DNA of 64,000 bases from the NCBI RefSeq assembly GCF_004363315.1, contig NZ_SNYL01000008.1, forward strand, positions 62,001 through 126,000, in the 5' to 3' direction. This DNA comes from Tepidicella xavieri. Lineage in GTDB: Bacteria > Pseudomonadota > Gammaproteobacteria > Burkholderiales > Burkholderiaceae_C. Under the pieces are notes generated by a model that made no database searches, was not told the origin of the DNA, and worked only from the letters and a program-made list of their open reading frames with translations. This document shows, piece by piece, positions 1 through 8,191 of the stretch (within the stretch, counting starts at the first letter, position 1; every line of letters starts with the position of its first letter). The translations under genes were made by a program, and so were the position numbers.

Positions 1-1
1 T

Positions 2-718
2 CGCCCCAAGTTCGTTTACCTGATTCCCACATTCGGCAACCCCAGCGGCGCCATGTTGAGCCTGGAACGCCGGCACCAGGTGCTGGAGATGGCGGTGCGG
101 CACGACACCTTGATCGTTGAAGACGACCCGTATGGTGATTTGTACTTCGGCGAAGCGCCCCCGCCCAGCCTGCTGGCCTTGAGCGACCAGGTGCCGGGCA
201 GTCGACAGCGGTTGGTGCATTGTGGCTCGTTGAGCAAAGTGCTCAGCCCAGGCTTGCGCGTGGGCTGGATGATCGCCCCGCCCGAATTGCTGGCCAAGGC
301 GGTCATGTGCAAGCAGTTCAGCGACGCTCACACCAGCACCTTTGCCCAGGCCACGGCTGCGCAGTACCTCAAGGCCGGGCGCATGCCCGGCACCTTGCAG
401 CGGGTACGGCAGGTGTACGCGCAGCGCGCGCAAGCCATGGTGGAGGCGCTGCGCAGCGAATTGGGGGAGGCGGTGTCCTTCGTGGCGCCACAAGGGGGCT
501 TGTTCGTTTGGGCGCGGCTGACCGGAGCGGGGGGGCGTCTGGCCGATGGCAACGAACTGGCGCGGCGTGCCATCGAGCACGGGGTGGCTTTCGTGCCCGG
601 AGCGCCGTTTTTTGCCCGCGACCCCGATGTGTCCACGTTCCGCCTGAGCTTTGCCACCGTGGGCGAAGACCGCATCCGCGAAGGCGTGGGCCGACTGGCC
701 AAGGCCTTGCAGGGCTGA
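2..718 (+). CDS. PLP-dependent aminotransferase, 3' part (fold type I, MocR/LysN-like)
   Basis: The reading frame is open from the left edge, so the N-terminus lies outside the window; 238 residues remain. An asparagine-containing NPSG segment lies near the start, then a DDPYGDL segment that contacts the cofactor pyridine ring. A SLSKVLSPGLRVG segment follows, whose Lys (codon 236-238) should form the Schiff base with pyridoxal phosphate. This order is that of 2-aminoadipate/valine-pyruvate-type aminotransferases and of the aminotransferase half of MocR regulators. Because the N-terminus is missing, the sequence cannot show whether a GntR-type DNA-binding domain precedes it. Substrate is not determinable. 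The next gene is convergent, with 18 bases between the stops. Confidence 0.85.
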   Translation, partial: RPKFVYLIPTFGNPSGAMLSLERRHQVLEMAVRHDTLIVEDDPYGDLYFGEAPPPSLLALSDQVPGSRQRLVHCGSLSKVLSPGLRVGWMIAPPELLAKAVMCKQFSDAHTSTFAQATAAQYLKAGRMPGTLQRVRQVYAQRAQAMVEALRSELGEAVSFVAPQGGLFVWARLTGAGGRLADGNELARRAIEHGVAFVPGAPFFARDPDVSTFRLSFATVGEDRIREGVGRLAKALQG

Positions 719-736
719 GGGGCCGAAGAGCCCGCG

Positions 737-1291
737 TCAAAGCAGGCGGGCCAGCCAGAGGCGCGCCCGCATGCCCCAGGCCGAGGTGTAGCCGACCGTG
801 GGGAGACGCAGCCGGTTTTGCGCGTCGATGACCACAAACGCCGGCACCGAGCGAAACCCCAGTTCCCGGGAAAGCTGGCCACGCGGGTCGATCACCGTGT
901 GCCAGCCCAGGCCGTGCTGTTGTTGGTAGCGCCACACCTGGGCGGCCTCACCCGATTGCATGGCCACGGTGAGGACGGGCCAGTCTTGCCCCAGCCGGTC
1001 GATGGTGCCTTGCTGCGCTCGGCAGATGGGGCACCATTCCGCCCACACGTACAACGCCACGGGTTGGCCGGGGCGGCGCATCGCATCGATGGCGTCTTGC
1101 AAGCGTCCGCTTTGCAGCGAGCCGTCAGCGGCGAGCCATTGCGCCGGGGCGGCGGTGTCCAGCGCAGCGCTCACGTGGCGGGTCTGCCAGGCTTGTACCC
1201 CCAAAAGCACGATCAGCACCAGCGCCACCGTGCCGAGGTGGCTGACCCAGCGCGGGCGAGGGGGACGGGCGGTGGGCTCGGGAGCGGTCAT
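737..1291 (-). CDS. Membrane-anchored thioredoxin-fold protein
   Basis: The protein has 184 residues. One hydrophobic segment at about residues 18-38 should anchor it in the inner membrane with the remainder in the periplasm. The thioredoxin-like domain carries the dithiol WCPIC (Cys87, Cys90), a typical CxxC redox site, and a later cis-Pro segment (SVPAFVV). This architecture fits the TlpA/ResA/DsbE-like group of periplasmic thiol reductants. The specific substrate, for example cytochrome c maturation or a disulfide isomerase, cannot be read from the sequence. It follows serB on the same strand with a 15-base gap, so co-transcription is likely, although no functional link is evident. Confidence 0.8.
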   Translation of the reverse strand: MTAPEPTARPPRPRWVSHLGTVALVLIVLLGVQAWQTRHVSAALDTAAPAQWLAADGSLQSGRLQDAIDAMRRPGQPVALYVWAEWCPICRAQQGTIDRLGQDWPVLTVAMQSGEAAQVWRYQQQHGLGWHTVIDPRGQLSRELGFRSVPAFVVIDAQNRLRLPTVGYTSAWGMRARLWLARLL

Positions 1292-1306
1292 GGGCAGGGG
1301 AGCGCC

Positions 1307-2023
1307 TCAGGGGCGGACGATTTCCAGCAACCGGTCCAGCCCGCCTTGGTGGATGGACACCATGGCTTGTTCCCGCACCTTGGGCTTGGCATGGTAGGCC
1401 ACCGACAACCCGGCGGCCGCCATCATGGGCAAGTCGTTGGCGCCATCGCCCACGGCAATGCATTGGCTCGGTTGCACGCCCAGCAGGCTGGCCACTTCCA
1501 GCAAGGTGCGGCGTTTTTCGGCGCCGTCGCAAATCTCGCCCCAGCATTGCGCGACCAGGCGGCCCGTCAGGGCGCCGTCGGCGATTTCCAGCTGGTTGGC
1601 GCGCACGAAGTCGATACCCAGGCGCTGCCTGAGGCGCTCGGCGAAGAAGGTGAACCCCCCCGAGACCAGCAGCACCTTCAGCCCGGCGGCATGGCAGGCG
1701 TCGATGAGTTCGGCCGCGCCGGGGTTGGGGCGCAGGCGTTCGTTGTAGACCCGCAACATGTCGGCTTCGGTGACGCCGCGCAGCAGGGCCAGGCGGCGGC
1801 GCAGGCTTTCCTGGAAGTCGGTGATCTCGCCGCGCATGGCCGCTTCGGTGATGGCGGCCACTTCGGCCTTGCGACCCACGGCGTCGGCAATCTCGTCCAC
1901 GCACTCGATGTTGATGAGCGTGGAGTCCATGTCGAAAGCTATGAGCTTGAAATCGCGCAAGCGCAAGGGGGGGGTGAAGCCCTGGACGGTCAGACCAGGG
2001 GCAAATTCGATCGGGGTAGACAT
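1307..2023 (-). CDS. serB: Phosphoserine phosphatase
   Basis: This is the last step of serine biosynthesis: hydrolysis of O-phosphoserine to serine and phosphate in the cytoplasm. The 238-residue HAD-superfamily protein shows the nucleophile motif FDMDST (Asp31, with Asp33 as acid/base). It is followed by the cap-region segment NIECVDEIAD, motif II Ser in LLVSGGFTFF, and motif III/IV GDGANDLPM. Length and motif order match the short single-domain SerB rather than the longer ACT-containing type. The gene is on the minus strand between the TetR gene (7-base gap upstream) and the thioredoxin-like gene, consistent with a small operon. Confidence 0.95.
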   Translation of the reverse strand: MSTPIEFAPGLTVQGFTPPLRLRDFKLIAFDMDSTLINIECVDEIADAVGRKAEVAAITEAAMRGEITDFQESLRRRLALLRGVTEADMLRVYNERLRPNPGAAELIDACHAAGLKVLLVSGGFTFFAERLRQRLGIDFVRANQLEIADGALTGRLVAQCWGEICDGAEKRRTLLEVASLLGVQPSQCIAVGDGANDLPMMAAAGLSVAYHAKPKVREQAMVSIHQGGLDRLLEIVRP

Positions 2024-2030
2024 TTCCGGA

Positions 2031-2633
2031 TTATTGCGGATGCGGCGTGGCCGCCAGCAAGGCGTCCAGTGCCGCTTCGGCGGCGGGAAGGTCGATGTGC
2101 CCAGCCATGGTCAGTTGGGCCAACCCGTGTACAGCTCCCCAAAACCCCGTGGCCAGGTGCTGCGCTGGAACCGGGGGCAATACCCCGGCTGTCCGTGCCT
2201 GGTTGACGCAATCGGCCAGCAGGCGCTCGTTCTCGGCGATCAGGGGGGCCATCTCTTCCGATGGTTCGCCGGGGCTGCAGTACTGTGGGTCGAACACCAG
2301 GGCAAAGCAGTGCGGCTCTTGCGCGGCAAAGCGCATATAGGCCAGTCCCAAGGCCAGCAGGCGTTGTCGTGGGCCATGGGATTCGGCCACTGCCCGGTGC
2401 TGGGCCTGCAGCAGGCGCCGCATACTTTCCACTCCGGCCGCACGGATCAACGCCTCGCGGTCGGGGAAGTAGTGATAAGGCGCCGCGTGGCTGACCTGCG
2501 CGGAGCGCGCCAATTCGCGCAGGCTCAGCTTGGCGGCCGGGACTTCGGCCAGCAGGCGCAGCGCCGCATCGAGCAAGGCCTGGCGCAGGTTGCCATGGTG
2601 GTAGGCGCGTTTGTTGGTGACTAAACTTGACAT
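2031..2633 (-). CDS. TetR/AcrR-family transcriptional regulator
   Basis: The N-terminal helix-turn-helix is clear: LSLRELARSAQVSHAAPYHY is the recognition-helix region typical of TetR proteins. The C-terminal part resembles the WHG-type ligand domain (FWGAVHGLAQL). An upstream in-frame start at 2675 exists but would run through the palindrome at 2662-2673, so the ATG at 2633 (MSSLVTNKRAYHHGN) is preferred; it gives 200 residues. The gene is divergent from a flavodoxin-fold oxidoreductase and the short intergenic region holds a perfect 12-bp palindrome. It therefore probably represses itself and that neighbour in response to an unknown small molecule. Confidence 0.88.
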   Translation of the reverse strand: MSSLVTNKRAYHHGNLRQALLDAALRLLAEVPAAKLSLRELARSAQVSHAAPYHYFPDREALIRAAGVESMRRLLQAQHRAVAESHGPRQRLLALGLAYMRFAAQEPHCFALVFDPQYCSPGEPSEEMAPLIAENERLLADCVNQARTAGVLPPVPAQHLATGFWGAVHGLAQLTMAGHIDLPAAEAALDALLAATPHPQ

Positions 2634-2661
2634 AAGAAAGATTTTATCGAATACTTGGCCG

Positions 2662-2673
2662 GTCAATATTGAC
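2662..2673. promoter_or_regulatory. Perfect 12-bp palindrome, probable TetR operator
   Basis: GTCAATATTGAC reads the same on both strands. It lies in the 69-base gap between the divergent TetR gene (start 2633) and the oxidoreductase (start 2703), an AT-rich stretch in an otherwise GC-rich neighbourhood. TetR-family regulators commonly bind such palindromes in the divergent promoter they control. A TTGACA hexamer (2669-2674) overlaps its right half, but no good -10 follows at normal spacing. The promoters themselves are therefore not assigned. Confidence 0.6.
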
Positions 2674-2702
2674 AATGTAAAGATTCAAAAGGAAGGTGTG
2701 AC

Positions 2703-3353
2703 TTGGCTGACGTACTCATCATTGACGGGCATCCCGATGCTGATTCCTTGTGTGCCTCATTGGCGAAGAGCCACGCAGACGGACTGCGCGAGGCAGGGGC
2801 ACGGGTGGAACTGCTGGCGCTGCGCCAATTGGCGTTCGACCCCATCCTCCATCAGGGCTTCAACGGGCAACAGGCCTTGGAACCCGATCTGCAACGGGCA
2901 CAGCAGCTTATCGCAGAGGCACGGCGTATCGTGGTGGTCGTTCCCGTCTGGTGGGGCTCCATGCCAGCCCTGCTAAAGGGTTTTTTCGATCGCGTGCTGG
3001 AGCGAGGCTGGGCGTTTCGTTATCTGCCCAATGGTTTGGTCGATGGTCTGCTGGCTGGGCGCAGCGCCAGGGTAATCATGACCACCGATTCCCCGGGCTG
3101 GTATTTGCGATTCATTCAGGGCGACCCCACGGCACGGTCCCTGGAGCGCAGCATCTTGAGGTTCTGCGGCCTCAAACCGGTTGACATGACGCGTATCGGC
3201 CCCGTGCACAAGTCCACGCCCGAGCAGCGCCAGCGCTGGCTTGAACAGGTGAGGGCACAGGGGCAGGCTGATGCCCGCCGCCTGCCCCCGCGGGCCGGCA
3301 TCAAGCCAGCAACGCCGAGTCGGCCATCTTCGACGGTTGCCCCAACGACCTGA
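2703..3353 (+). CDS. NAD(P)H-dependent flavodoxin-fold oxidoreductase
   Basis: The 216-residue protein begins with VLIIDGHPDADSLCASLA, the FMN-phosphate-binding loop of the Flavodoxin_2 family (quinone reductases and KefF/MdaB-like proteins). The central VVVVPVWWGSMPALLKGFFDRV segment is the other family hallmark. Members reduce quinones or other electrophiles with NAD(P)H using FMN. The start is TTG at 2703, supported by an AAGGAAGG ribosome-binding site at about 2689-2696. The last 53 bases overlap the 3' end of mfd on the opposite strand, so the basic, proline-rich C-terminal tail (about residue 190 on) is probably not part of the fold. It is likely regulated by the divergent TetR protein. 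Confidence 0.85.
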   Translation: MADVLIIDGHPDADSLCASLAKSHADGLREAGARVELLALRQLAFDPILHQGFNGQQALEPDLQRAQQLIAEARRIVVVVPVWWGSMPALLKGFFDRVLERGWAFRYLPNGLVDGLLAGRSARVIMTTDSPGWYLRFIQGDPTARSLERSILRFCGLKPVDMTRIGPVHKSTPEQRQRWLEQVRAQGQADARRLPPRAGIKPATPSRPSSTVAPTT

Positions 3354-6300
3354 GCACATCCCGCACCATTTGGGCGCGGTCTTTGGGTTCAGGCAGGGCG
3401 CGCTCGATGCGCAGTTTGTCGTTGCCGGCCAGCTTGATGTGCTTGTTCTTCTGCACCAGCTCGATGATGCGCATCGGGTCCACGGGCGGGTTGGGCCGGA
3501 AGGTGATGAGGATGACGCCGGGTGTGGCGTCCACCTTCTGCACGCCGTAGGGGGCGCACAGCACGCGCAGGCGATGGACGTCCATGAGCGTTTGCGCCTG
3601 AGGGGGGAGTTTGCCGAAACGGTCCACGATTTCTTCGACCAAGGCGTCGATTTGATCGATGGTTTTGGCCGTGGCGAGCTTTTTGTAAAAACTCAGGCGC
3701 AGGTGCACGTCGCCACAGTAGTCGTTGGGCAGCAGGGCGGGGGCGTGCAGGTTGATGTCGGTGGTGGCCGACAAGGGTTTGAGCAGGTCGGGCTCACGGC
3801 CGGCTTTGAGGCTGGCCACGGCCTCGGCCAGCATTTCGTTGTACAGCTGAAAGCCCACTTCCATCATGTTGCCACTTTGGTTTTCGCCCAGGATTTCGCC
3901 GGCCCCGCGGATTTCCAGGTCGTGCATGGCCAGGTAAAAGCCGCTGCCGAGTTCCTCCATCTGCTGGATGGCTTCCAACCGCTGGGCGGCTTGCTTGGTC
4001 AGCCCCTCTATGTCGGGCACCAGCAGGTAGGCGTAGGCCTGGTGGTGGCTGCGGCCCACGCGCCCGCGCAATTGGTGCAACTGCGCCAGCCCGAATTTGT
4101 CGGCGCGGCTGATGACGATGGTGTTGGCGTTGGGCACGTCGATGCCGGTCTCGATGATGGTGGAGCACAGCAGCAGGTTGTAGCGCTGGGCCACGAAGTC
4201 GCGCATGACGCGTTCGAGCTCGCGTTCAGGCATCTGGCCGTGGGCGACGGCGATCCGCGCTTCGGGCAGGATGTCTTGCAGCTTTTGCTTGCGGTTTTCG
4301 ATGGTTTCGACCTCGTTGTGCAGGAAGTACACCTGCCCGCCGCGCTTGAGCTCGCGCAAGACGGCTTCGCGGATGATGCCGTTGTCCTCGTTGCGCACAA
4401 AGGTCTTGATGGCCAGGCGGCGCTGCGGCGCGGTGGCGATCACGCTCAAATCGCGCAAGCCCTCCAGCGCCATGCCCAGGGTGCGCGGAATGGGCGTGGC
4501 AGTGAGCGTGAGCACATCCACCTCGGCGCGCAGTTCTTTCATCGCTTCTTTGTGCCGCACGCCAAAGCGGTGCTCCTCGTCGATGATGAGCAGGCCCAGG
4601 TTTTTGAACTGGGTTTTTTCGCTGAGCAGCTTGTGCGTGCCCACCACGATGTCCACGGTGCCATCGGCGATCCCTTTCATGGCGGCGTTGATCTCTTTGG
4701 CGGTACGGAAGCGGCTCATCTCGGCGATGCGGACGGGCCACTTGGCAAAGCGGTCCACCAGGGTCTGGTAGTGCTGCTCGGCCAGCAAGGTGGTCGGGGC
4801 CAAAAAGGCCACCTGCTTGCCTCCGGTCACGGCCACGAAGGCGGCGCGCAGCGCCACTTCCGTCTTGCCGAAGCCCACGTCGCCACAGACCAGGCGGTCC
4901 ATGGGTTGCGGGCTGATCATGTCCTGAATGACGGCGTGGATGGCGGCTTTCTGATCGGGGGTTTCCTCAAAGCCAAAATCGTTGGCGAACTGTTCGTAGT
5001 CCTGCGCGCTGAAGCGAAAGGCATGGCCCTGGCGGGCAGCGCGGCGGGCATAGAGGTTGAGCAGTTCGGCGGCGGCGTCGCGCACCTGTTCGGCGGCTTT
5101 GCGCTTGGCTTTGTCCCACTGGCCGGACCCCAAGCGATGCAGTGGGGCCTCCTCGGGGCTGACGCCGGTGTAGCGACTGATGAGGTGCAACTGGCTGACG
5201 GGCACGTACAGCGCCGCGCCCTGGGCGTATTCCAGGTGCAGGAATTCTTGCTGCGCGGGGCTGCCGTCGGGGTTGGTGGCGCCCATGTCCATATGGACCA
5301 GGCCGCGGTAGCGTCCAATGCCGTGGGCGCTGTGCACCACGGGGTCGCCCACGTTGAGTTCGCTCAAATCCTTGATCAGCGCCTCGACGTCGCTGACCTG
5401 CTCTTGCTTGCGGCGGCGCCGCAGGGTGGGGCCGGCGGCGAACAGCTCGGTTTCGGTGACGAAGTGGATGCCGCCGTCAGTCCAGGCAAAGCCGTTGGCC
5501 AGCGCGGCGGTGGCGATGCCGGTTTTTTCGGCGCTGGCCTGGAATTCGGCCAACGAGTCGAAGGCGGGTGGGTTCAGGCCGCTGGCGCGCAGAAAGTCCA
5601 GCAGGCTTTCGCGTCGGCCGTCGCTTTCGGCCAGCAGCAGCACGCGGGCCGGGGTTTGGCGAATGTGGGCTTGCAGCTTGGCCAAAGGGTCTTCGGCCCC
5701 GCGCTGGGCGGCCAAGTCCGGCAGACCCTGGGCCCAGGTCAGGGCGCGGGCTTCGGGCTGCTCGGGCCGAAGCGCCAACTGCCGATGGGCGCGGGCAGCG
5801 GCGTAGAAACCTTCGGCATCCAGAAACAACGCCTGAGGCGGCAGCGCCGGACGCTCCGGGTCACCTTGGATCAAGCGGTAGCGCTCCTGGGTGTCTTGCC
5901 AAAAGCGCGCAAAGGCATGGTCCAAGTCGCCATGGAGCACCAAGGTCGCGGCATGCGGGCCATCTTGGCCCAGGTAGTCGAAGACGGTGGCGGTTTGCTC
6001 GAAGAACAGGGGCAGGTAATACTCGATGCCGGCCGTGGCCACGCCGTTGCCCATGTCTTTGTAGATGCGGCTTTTGGTGGGGTCGCCGTCGAGCAGTTCG
6101 CGCCAGCGGGCCCGGAATCGGGCGCGGGCGGCTTCGTCCATGGGGAATTCCCGTCCTGGCAGCAGCCGCACCTCGGGCACGGGGTAGAGGCTGCGTTGGG
6201 TGTCCGGGTCGAAGGTGCGGATCGAGTCGATCTCGTCGTCGAACAGGTCCACCCGGTAGGGCACGGGCGAGCCCATGGGGAACAAGTCGATGAGGCCGCC

Positions 6301-6804
6301 GCGCACCGCATACTCGCCAGGGCTGACGACTTGGGTGACATGCTGGTAGCCCGCCAGCGTCAGTTGCGCCCGCAACTTGGCCTCGTCCAGCTTCTGGCGC
6401 ACCTGGAAGGAAAAGGTGTATGCCGCGAGGAACGACGGGGGCGCCAGCCGATACAGCGCCGTGGTGGCCGGCACCAGCACCACGTCGGCCCCGTCGTCGG
6501 CGTGCCGCTGCTGGATACGCCACAGCGTGGCCAGCCGCTCCGAGATCAAGTCTTGATGGGGCGAGAAGCTGTCATAGGGCAGCGTCTCCCAGTCCGGGAA
6601 CAGGGCGCAGCGCAGTTCCGGTCCAAAGAACGGGATTTCTTCCAGGAGTCGCTGTGCGTCGGCCGCGTCGGCGGTGACGATGGCCAGCGGACGGCCTTCT
6701 GACGTTTCGCGGCGAGCCAGTTCGGCCAGCAGCAAAGCGTCGGCAGAACCGAGGGGGCGGGGCAGGGCAAAGCGTTTTCCGGGGGTGAGTTTGGGCAGGT
6801 CCAT
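3301..6804 (-). CDS. mfd: Transcription-repair coupling factor Mfd
   Basis: Mfd is a DNA translocase that removes stalled RNA polymerase from lesions and recruits UvrA. The predicted 1167-residue protein has an N-terminal UvrB-like region, a central RNA-polymerase-interaction domain, and a RecG-like helicase core with Walker A GDVGFGKTEVALRAAF and a DEEHRFG box. A C-terminal TRCF domain follows. The open frame extends upstream to 6915, but the ATG at 6804 (MDLPKLTPGKRF) fits known family N-termini and leaves room for a promoter before divergent ispD. Its 3' end overlaps the convergent oxidoreductase by 53 bases. Confidence 0.96.
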   Translation of the reverse strand: MDLPKLTPGKRFALPRPLGSADALLLAELARRETSEGRPLAIVTADAADAQRLLEEIPFFGPELRCALFPDWETLPYDSFSPHQDLISERLATLWRIQQRHADDGADVVLVPATTALYRLAPPSFLAAYTFSFQVRQKLDEAKLRAQLTLAGYQHVTQVVSPGEYAVRGGLIDLFPMGSPVPYRVDLFDDEIDSIRTFDPDTQRSLYPVPEVRLLPGREFPMDEAARARFRARWRELLDGDPTKSRIYKDMGNGVATAGIEYYLPLFFEQTATVFDYLGQDGPHAATLVLHGDLDHAFARFWQDTQERYRLIQGDPERPALPPQALFLDAEGFYAAARAHRQLALRPEQPEARALTWAQGLPDLAAQRGAEDPLAKLQAHIRQTPARVLLLAESDGRRESLLDFLRASGLNPPAFDSLAEFQASAEKTGIATAALANGFAWTDGGIHFVTETELFAAGPTLRRRRKQEQVSDVEALIKDLSELNVGDPVVHSAHGIGRYRGLVHMDMGATNPDGSPAQQEFLHLEYAQGAALYVPVSQLHLISRYTGVSPEEAPLHRLGSGQWDKAKRKAAEQVRDAAAELLNLYARRAARQGHAFRFSAQDYEQFANDFGFEETPDQKAAIHAVIQDMISPQPMDRLVCGDVGFGKTEVALRAAFVAVTGGKQVAFLAPTTLLAEQHYQTLVDRFAKWPVRIAEMSRFRTAKEINAAMKGIADGTVDIVVGTHKLLSEKTQFKNLGLLIIDEEHRFGVRHKEAMKELRAEVDVLTLTATPIPRTLGMALEGLRDLSVIATAPQRRLAIKTFVRNEDNGIIREAVLRELKRGGQVYFLHNEVETIENRKQKLQDILPEARIAVAHGQMPERELERVMRDFVAQRYNLLLCSTIIETGIDVPNANTIVISRADKFGLAQLHQLRGRVGRSHHQAYAYLLVPDIEGLTKQAAQRLEAIQQMEELGSGFYLAMHDLEIRGAGEILGENQSGNMMEVGFQLYNEMLAEAVASLKAGREPDLLKPLSATTDINLHAPALLPNDYCGDVHLRLSFYKKLATAKTIDQIDALVEEIVDRFGKLPPQAQTLMDVHRLRVLCAPYGVQKVDATPGVILITFRPNPPVDPMRIIELVQKNKHIKLAGNDKLRIERALPEPKDRAQMVRDVLRSLGQPSKMADSALLA

Positions 6805-6830
6805 GAACGGCGAAGGCAATGACAAGCGCA

Positions 6831-6860
6831 GACACCCCGCTCCAACGTGGGCGGGGTGTC
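6831..6860. repeat. 10-bp perfect inverted repeat between mfd and ispD
   Basis: GACACCCCGC (6831-6840) and GCGGGGTGTC (6851-6860) are exact reverse complements separated by 10 bases. The dyad lies in the 88-base divergent promoter region, 27 bases before the mfd start and 33 before the ispD start. It could be an operator for both genes or a hairpin in one of the leaders. No T-run follows on either strand, so it is not a standard terminator. Confidence 0.5.
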
Positions 6861-6892
6861 GGCCAAGCGGGATTTTAGAATCCGACTTCACC

Positions 6893-7675
6893 ATGACCAT
6901 CCCGCCCCCAGCCATGCCCGAACCCGTTCTGCGGCCTTTCGATGACCGAGCCGACGGCCCGCAGCGGCTGTACGCCTTGATTCCTGCCGCCGGCGTGGGC
7001 AGCCGCTCGGGCGCGCAAGGGCCGAAGCAATACCAGCGCGTCGCAGGCCGTCGCGTGATCGATCACACCGTGGCCGCTTTTCTGGCGGTGCCTGCCATCG
7101 CCGGCGTGGGCGTGGTGGTGGCGCCGGGCGACACGCAATACCATGCCGCCGACGAGCGCATCCGGGTTTGGCATGTAGGCGGCGAAACCCGTGCGCACAG
7201 TGTCTTCAATGGCTTGCTGGCCCTCTCAGGGGCTGGGGCCAGAGCGCAAGACTGGGTGCTGGTGCACGATGCCGCCCGCTGCCTGATCCGCCCGGCCGAT
7301 ATCGAACGGTTGATCGACGCTTGCCGCGATGAGCCGGTGGGCGGGCTGCTGGCCCTGCCGCTGCCCGACACCTTGAAACAAGCCACCGGCCAGCAAGCCC
7401 CACCCAGGGTGCAAGCCACGGTGGAGCGCGGTGACAAATGGCTGGCCCAGACGCCTCAGATGTTCCGCTGGCAGGTGTTGTACCAGGCGCTGGCCGCGCG
7501 CCAAGCCTCGGGCTTCCAAGGTGTGACCGACGAGTCCAGCGCGGTGGAGGCCCTCGGCGAGCGGCCGCTGCTGGTGGTCGGCAGCAGCCGCAACTTCAAA
7601 GTCACTTACCCGGAGGATTTCGCCATGGCTCAAGCCTTGTTGATGCATGCCGACGCGGCCCAGGAGGCGGCATGA
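6893..7675 (+). CDS. ispD: 2-C-methyl-D-erythritol 4-phosphate cytidylyltransferase
   Basis: IspD makes CDP-methylerythritol from MEP and CTP in the non-mevalonate isoprenoid pathway. The N-terminal nucleotide-binding segment [12 protein letters not shown] is followed by a GPKQYQ lysine motif. [11 protein letters not shown] and [13 protein letters not shown] complete the nucleotidyltransferase signature. With the ATG at 6893 the product has 260 residues, about 20 longer at the N-terminus than the core enzyme; the ATG at 6914 (MPEPVLRPF) is an alternative. The stop overlaps the ispF start by four bases, indicating translational coupling of consecutive-pathway enzymes. Confidence 0.95.
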   Translation: MTIPPPAMPEPVLRPFDDRADGPQRLYALIPAAGVGSRSGAQGPKQYQRVAGRRVIDHTVAAFLAVPAIAGVGVVVAPGDTQYHAADERIRVWHVGGETRAHSVFNGLLALSGAGARAQDWVLVHDAARCLIRPADIERLIDACRDEPVGGLLALPLPDTLKQATGQQAPPRVQATVERGDKWLAQTPQMFRWQVLYQALAARQASGFQGVTDESSAVEALGERPLLVVGSSRNFKVTYPEDFAMAQALLMHADAAQEAA

Positions 7676-8178
7676 CCCCCCGCCCTGAGGCGCAGCCCCT
7701 GTGGCGCGTGGGGGAAGGCTGGGATGTGCACGCTCTGGTTCCGGGCCGTCCACTCGTGCTGGGCGGGGTGGCAATCCCCCATCACAGTGGATTGCTTGGG
7801 CATTCGGATGCCGATGCATTGCTGCACGCCATCACCGATGCCATTCTGGGGGCTGCGGCGTTGGGCGACATCGGCACCTTGTTTCCCGACACCGAGGCCC
7901 GCTTTCAAGGGGCCGACTCGGCCGAATTGCTGGCCCACGCCTGGGCCCAGGCCCAAGCCTTGGGTTATGTCTTGGCCAATGTGGACGCCACCGTCGTTGC
8001 GCAGGCGCCCAAGTTGGCCCCTTACAAGGCAGCGATGCGACAACGCATTGCCGCCATCCTCGGGGTGCGGCAGGAGCAGGTCAACGTCAAAGCCAAAACC
8101 GCTGAAAAACTCGGGCCGGTCGGTCAGGGGCTGAGCATCGAATGCCGGGCGGTGGTGCTGCTGCAGCGCATGGCTTGA
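7672..8178 (+). CDS. ispF: 2-C-methyl-D-erythritol 2,4-cyclodiphosphate synthase
   Basis: IspF cyclises CDP-ME 2-phosphate to MEcPP with release of CMP. The 168-residue protein shows the zinc site segment GWDVHAL and the [19 protein letters not shown] helix. It also has the [10 protein letters not shown] loop and a C-terminal [14 protein letters not shown] segment that binds the cytidyl group. Length and motifs match the trimeric family. It starts within the ispD stop codon (ATGA overlap at 7672-7675), the common ispD-ispF arrangement. The product is cytoplasmic, and no separate promoter is evident. Confidence 0.96.
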   Translation: MTPRPEAQPLWRVGEGWDVHALVPGRPLVLGGVAIPHHSGLLGHSDADALLHAITDAILGAAALGDIGTLFPDTEARFQGADSAELLAHAWAQAQALGYVLANVDATVVAQAPKLAPYKAAMRQRIAAILGVRQEQVNVKAKTAEKLGPVGQGLSIECRAVVLLQRMA

Positions 8179-8191
8179 GCAAGGGTTGGGC

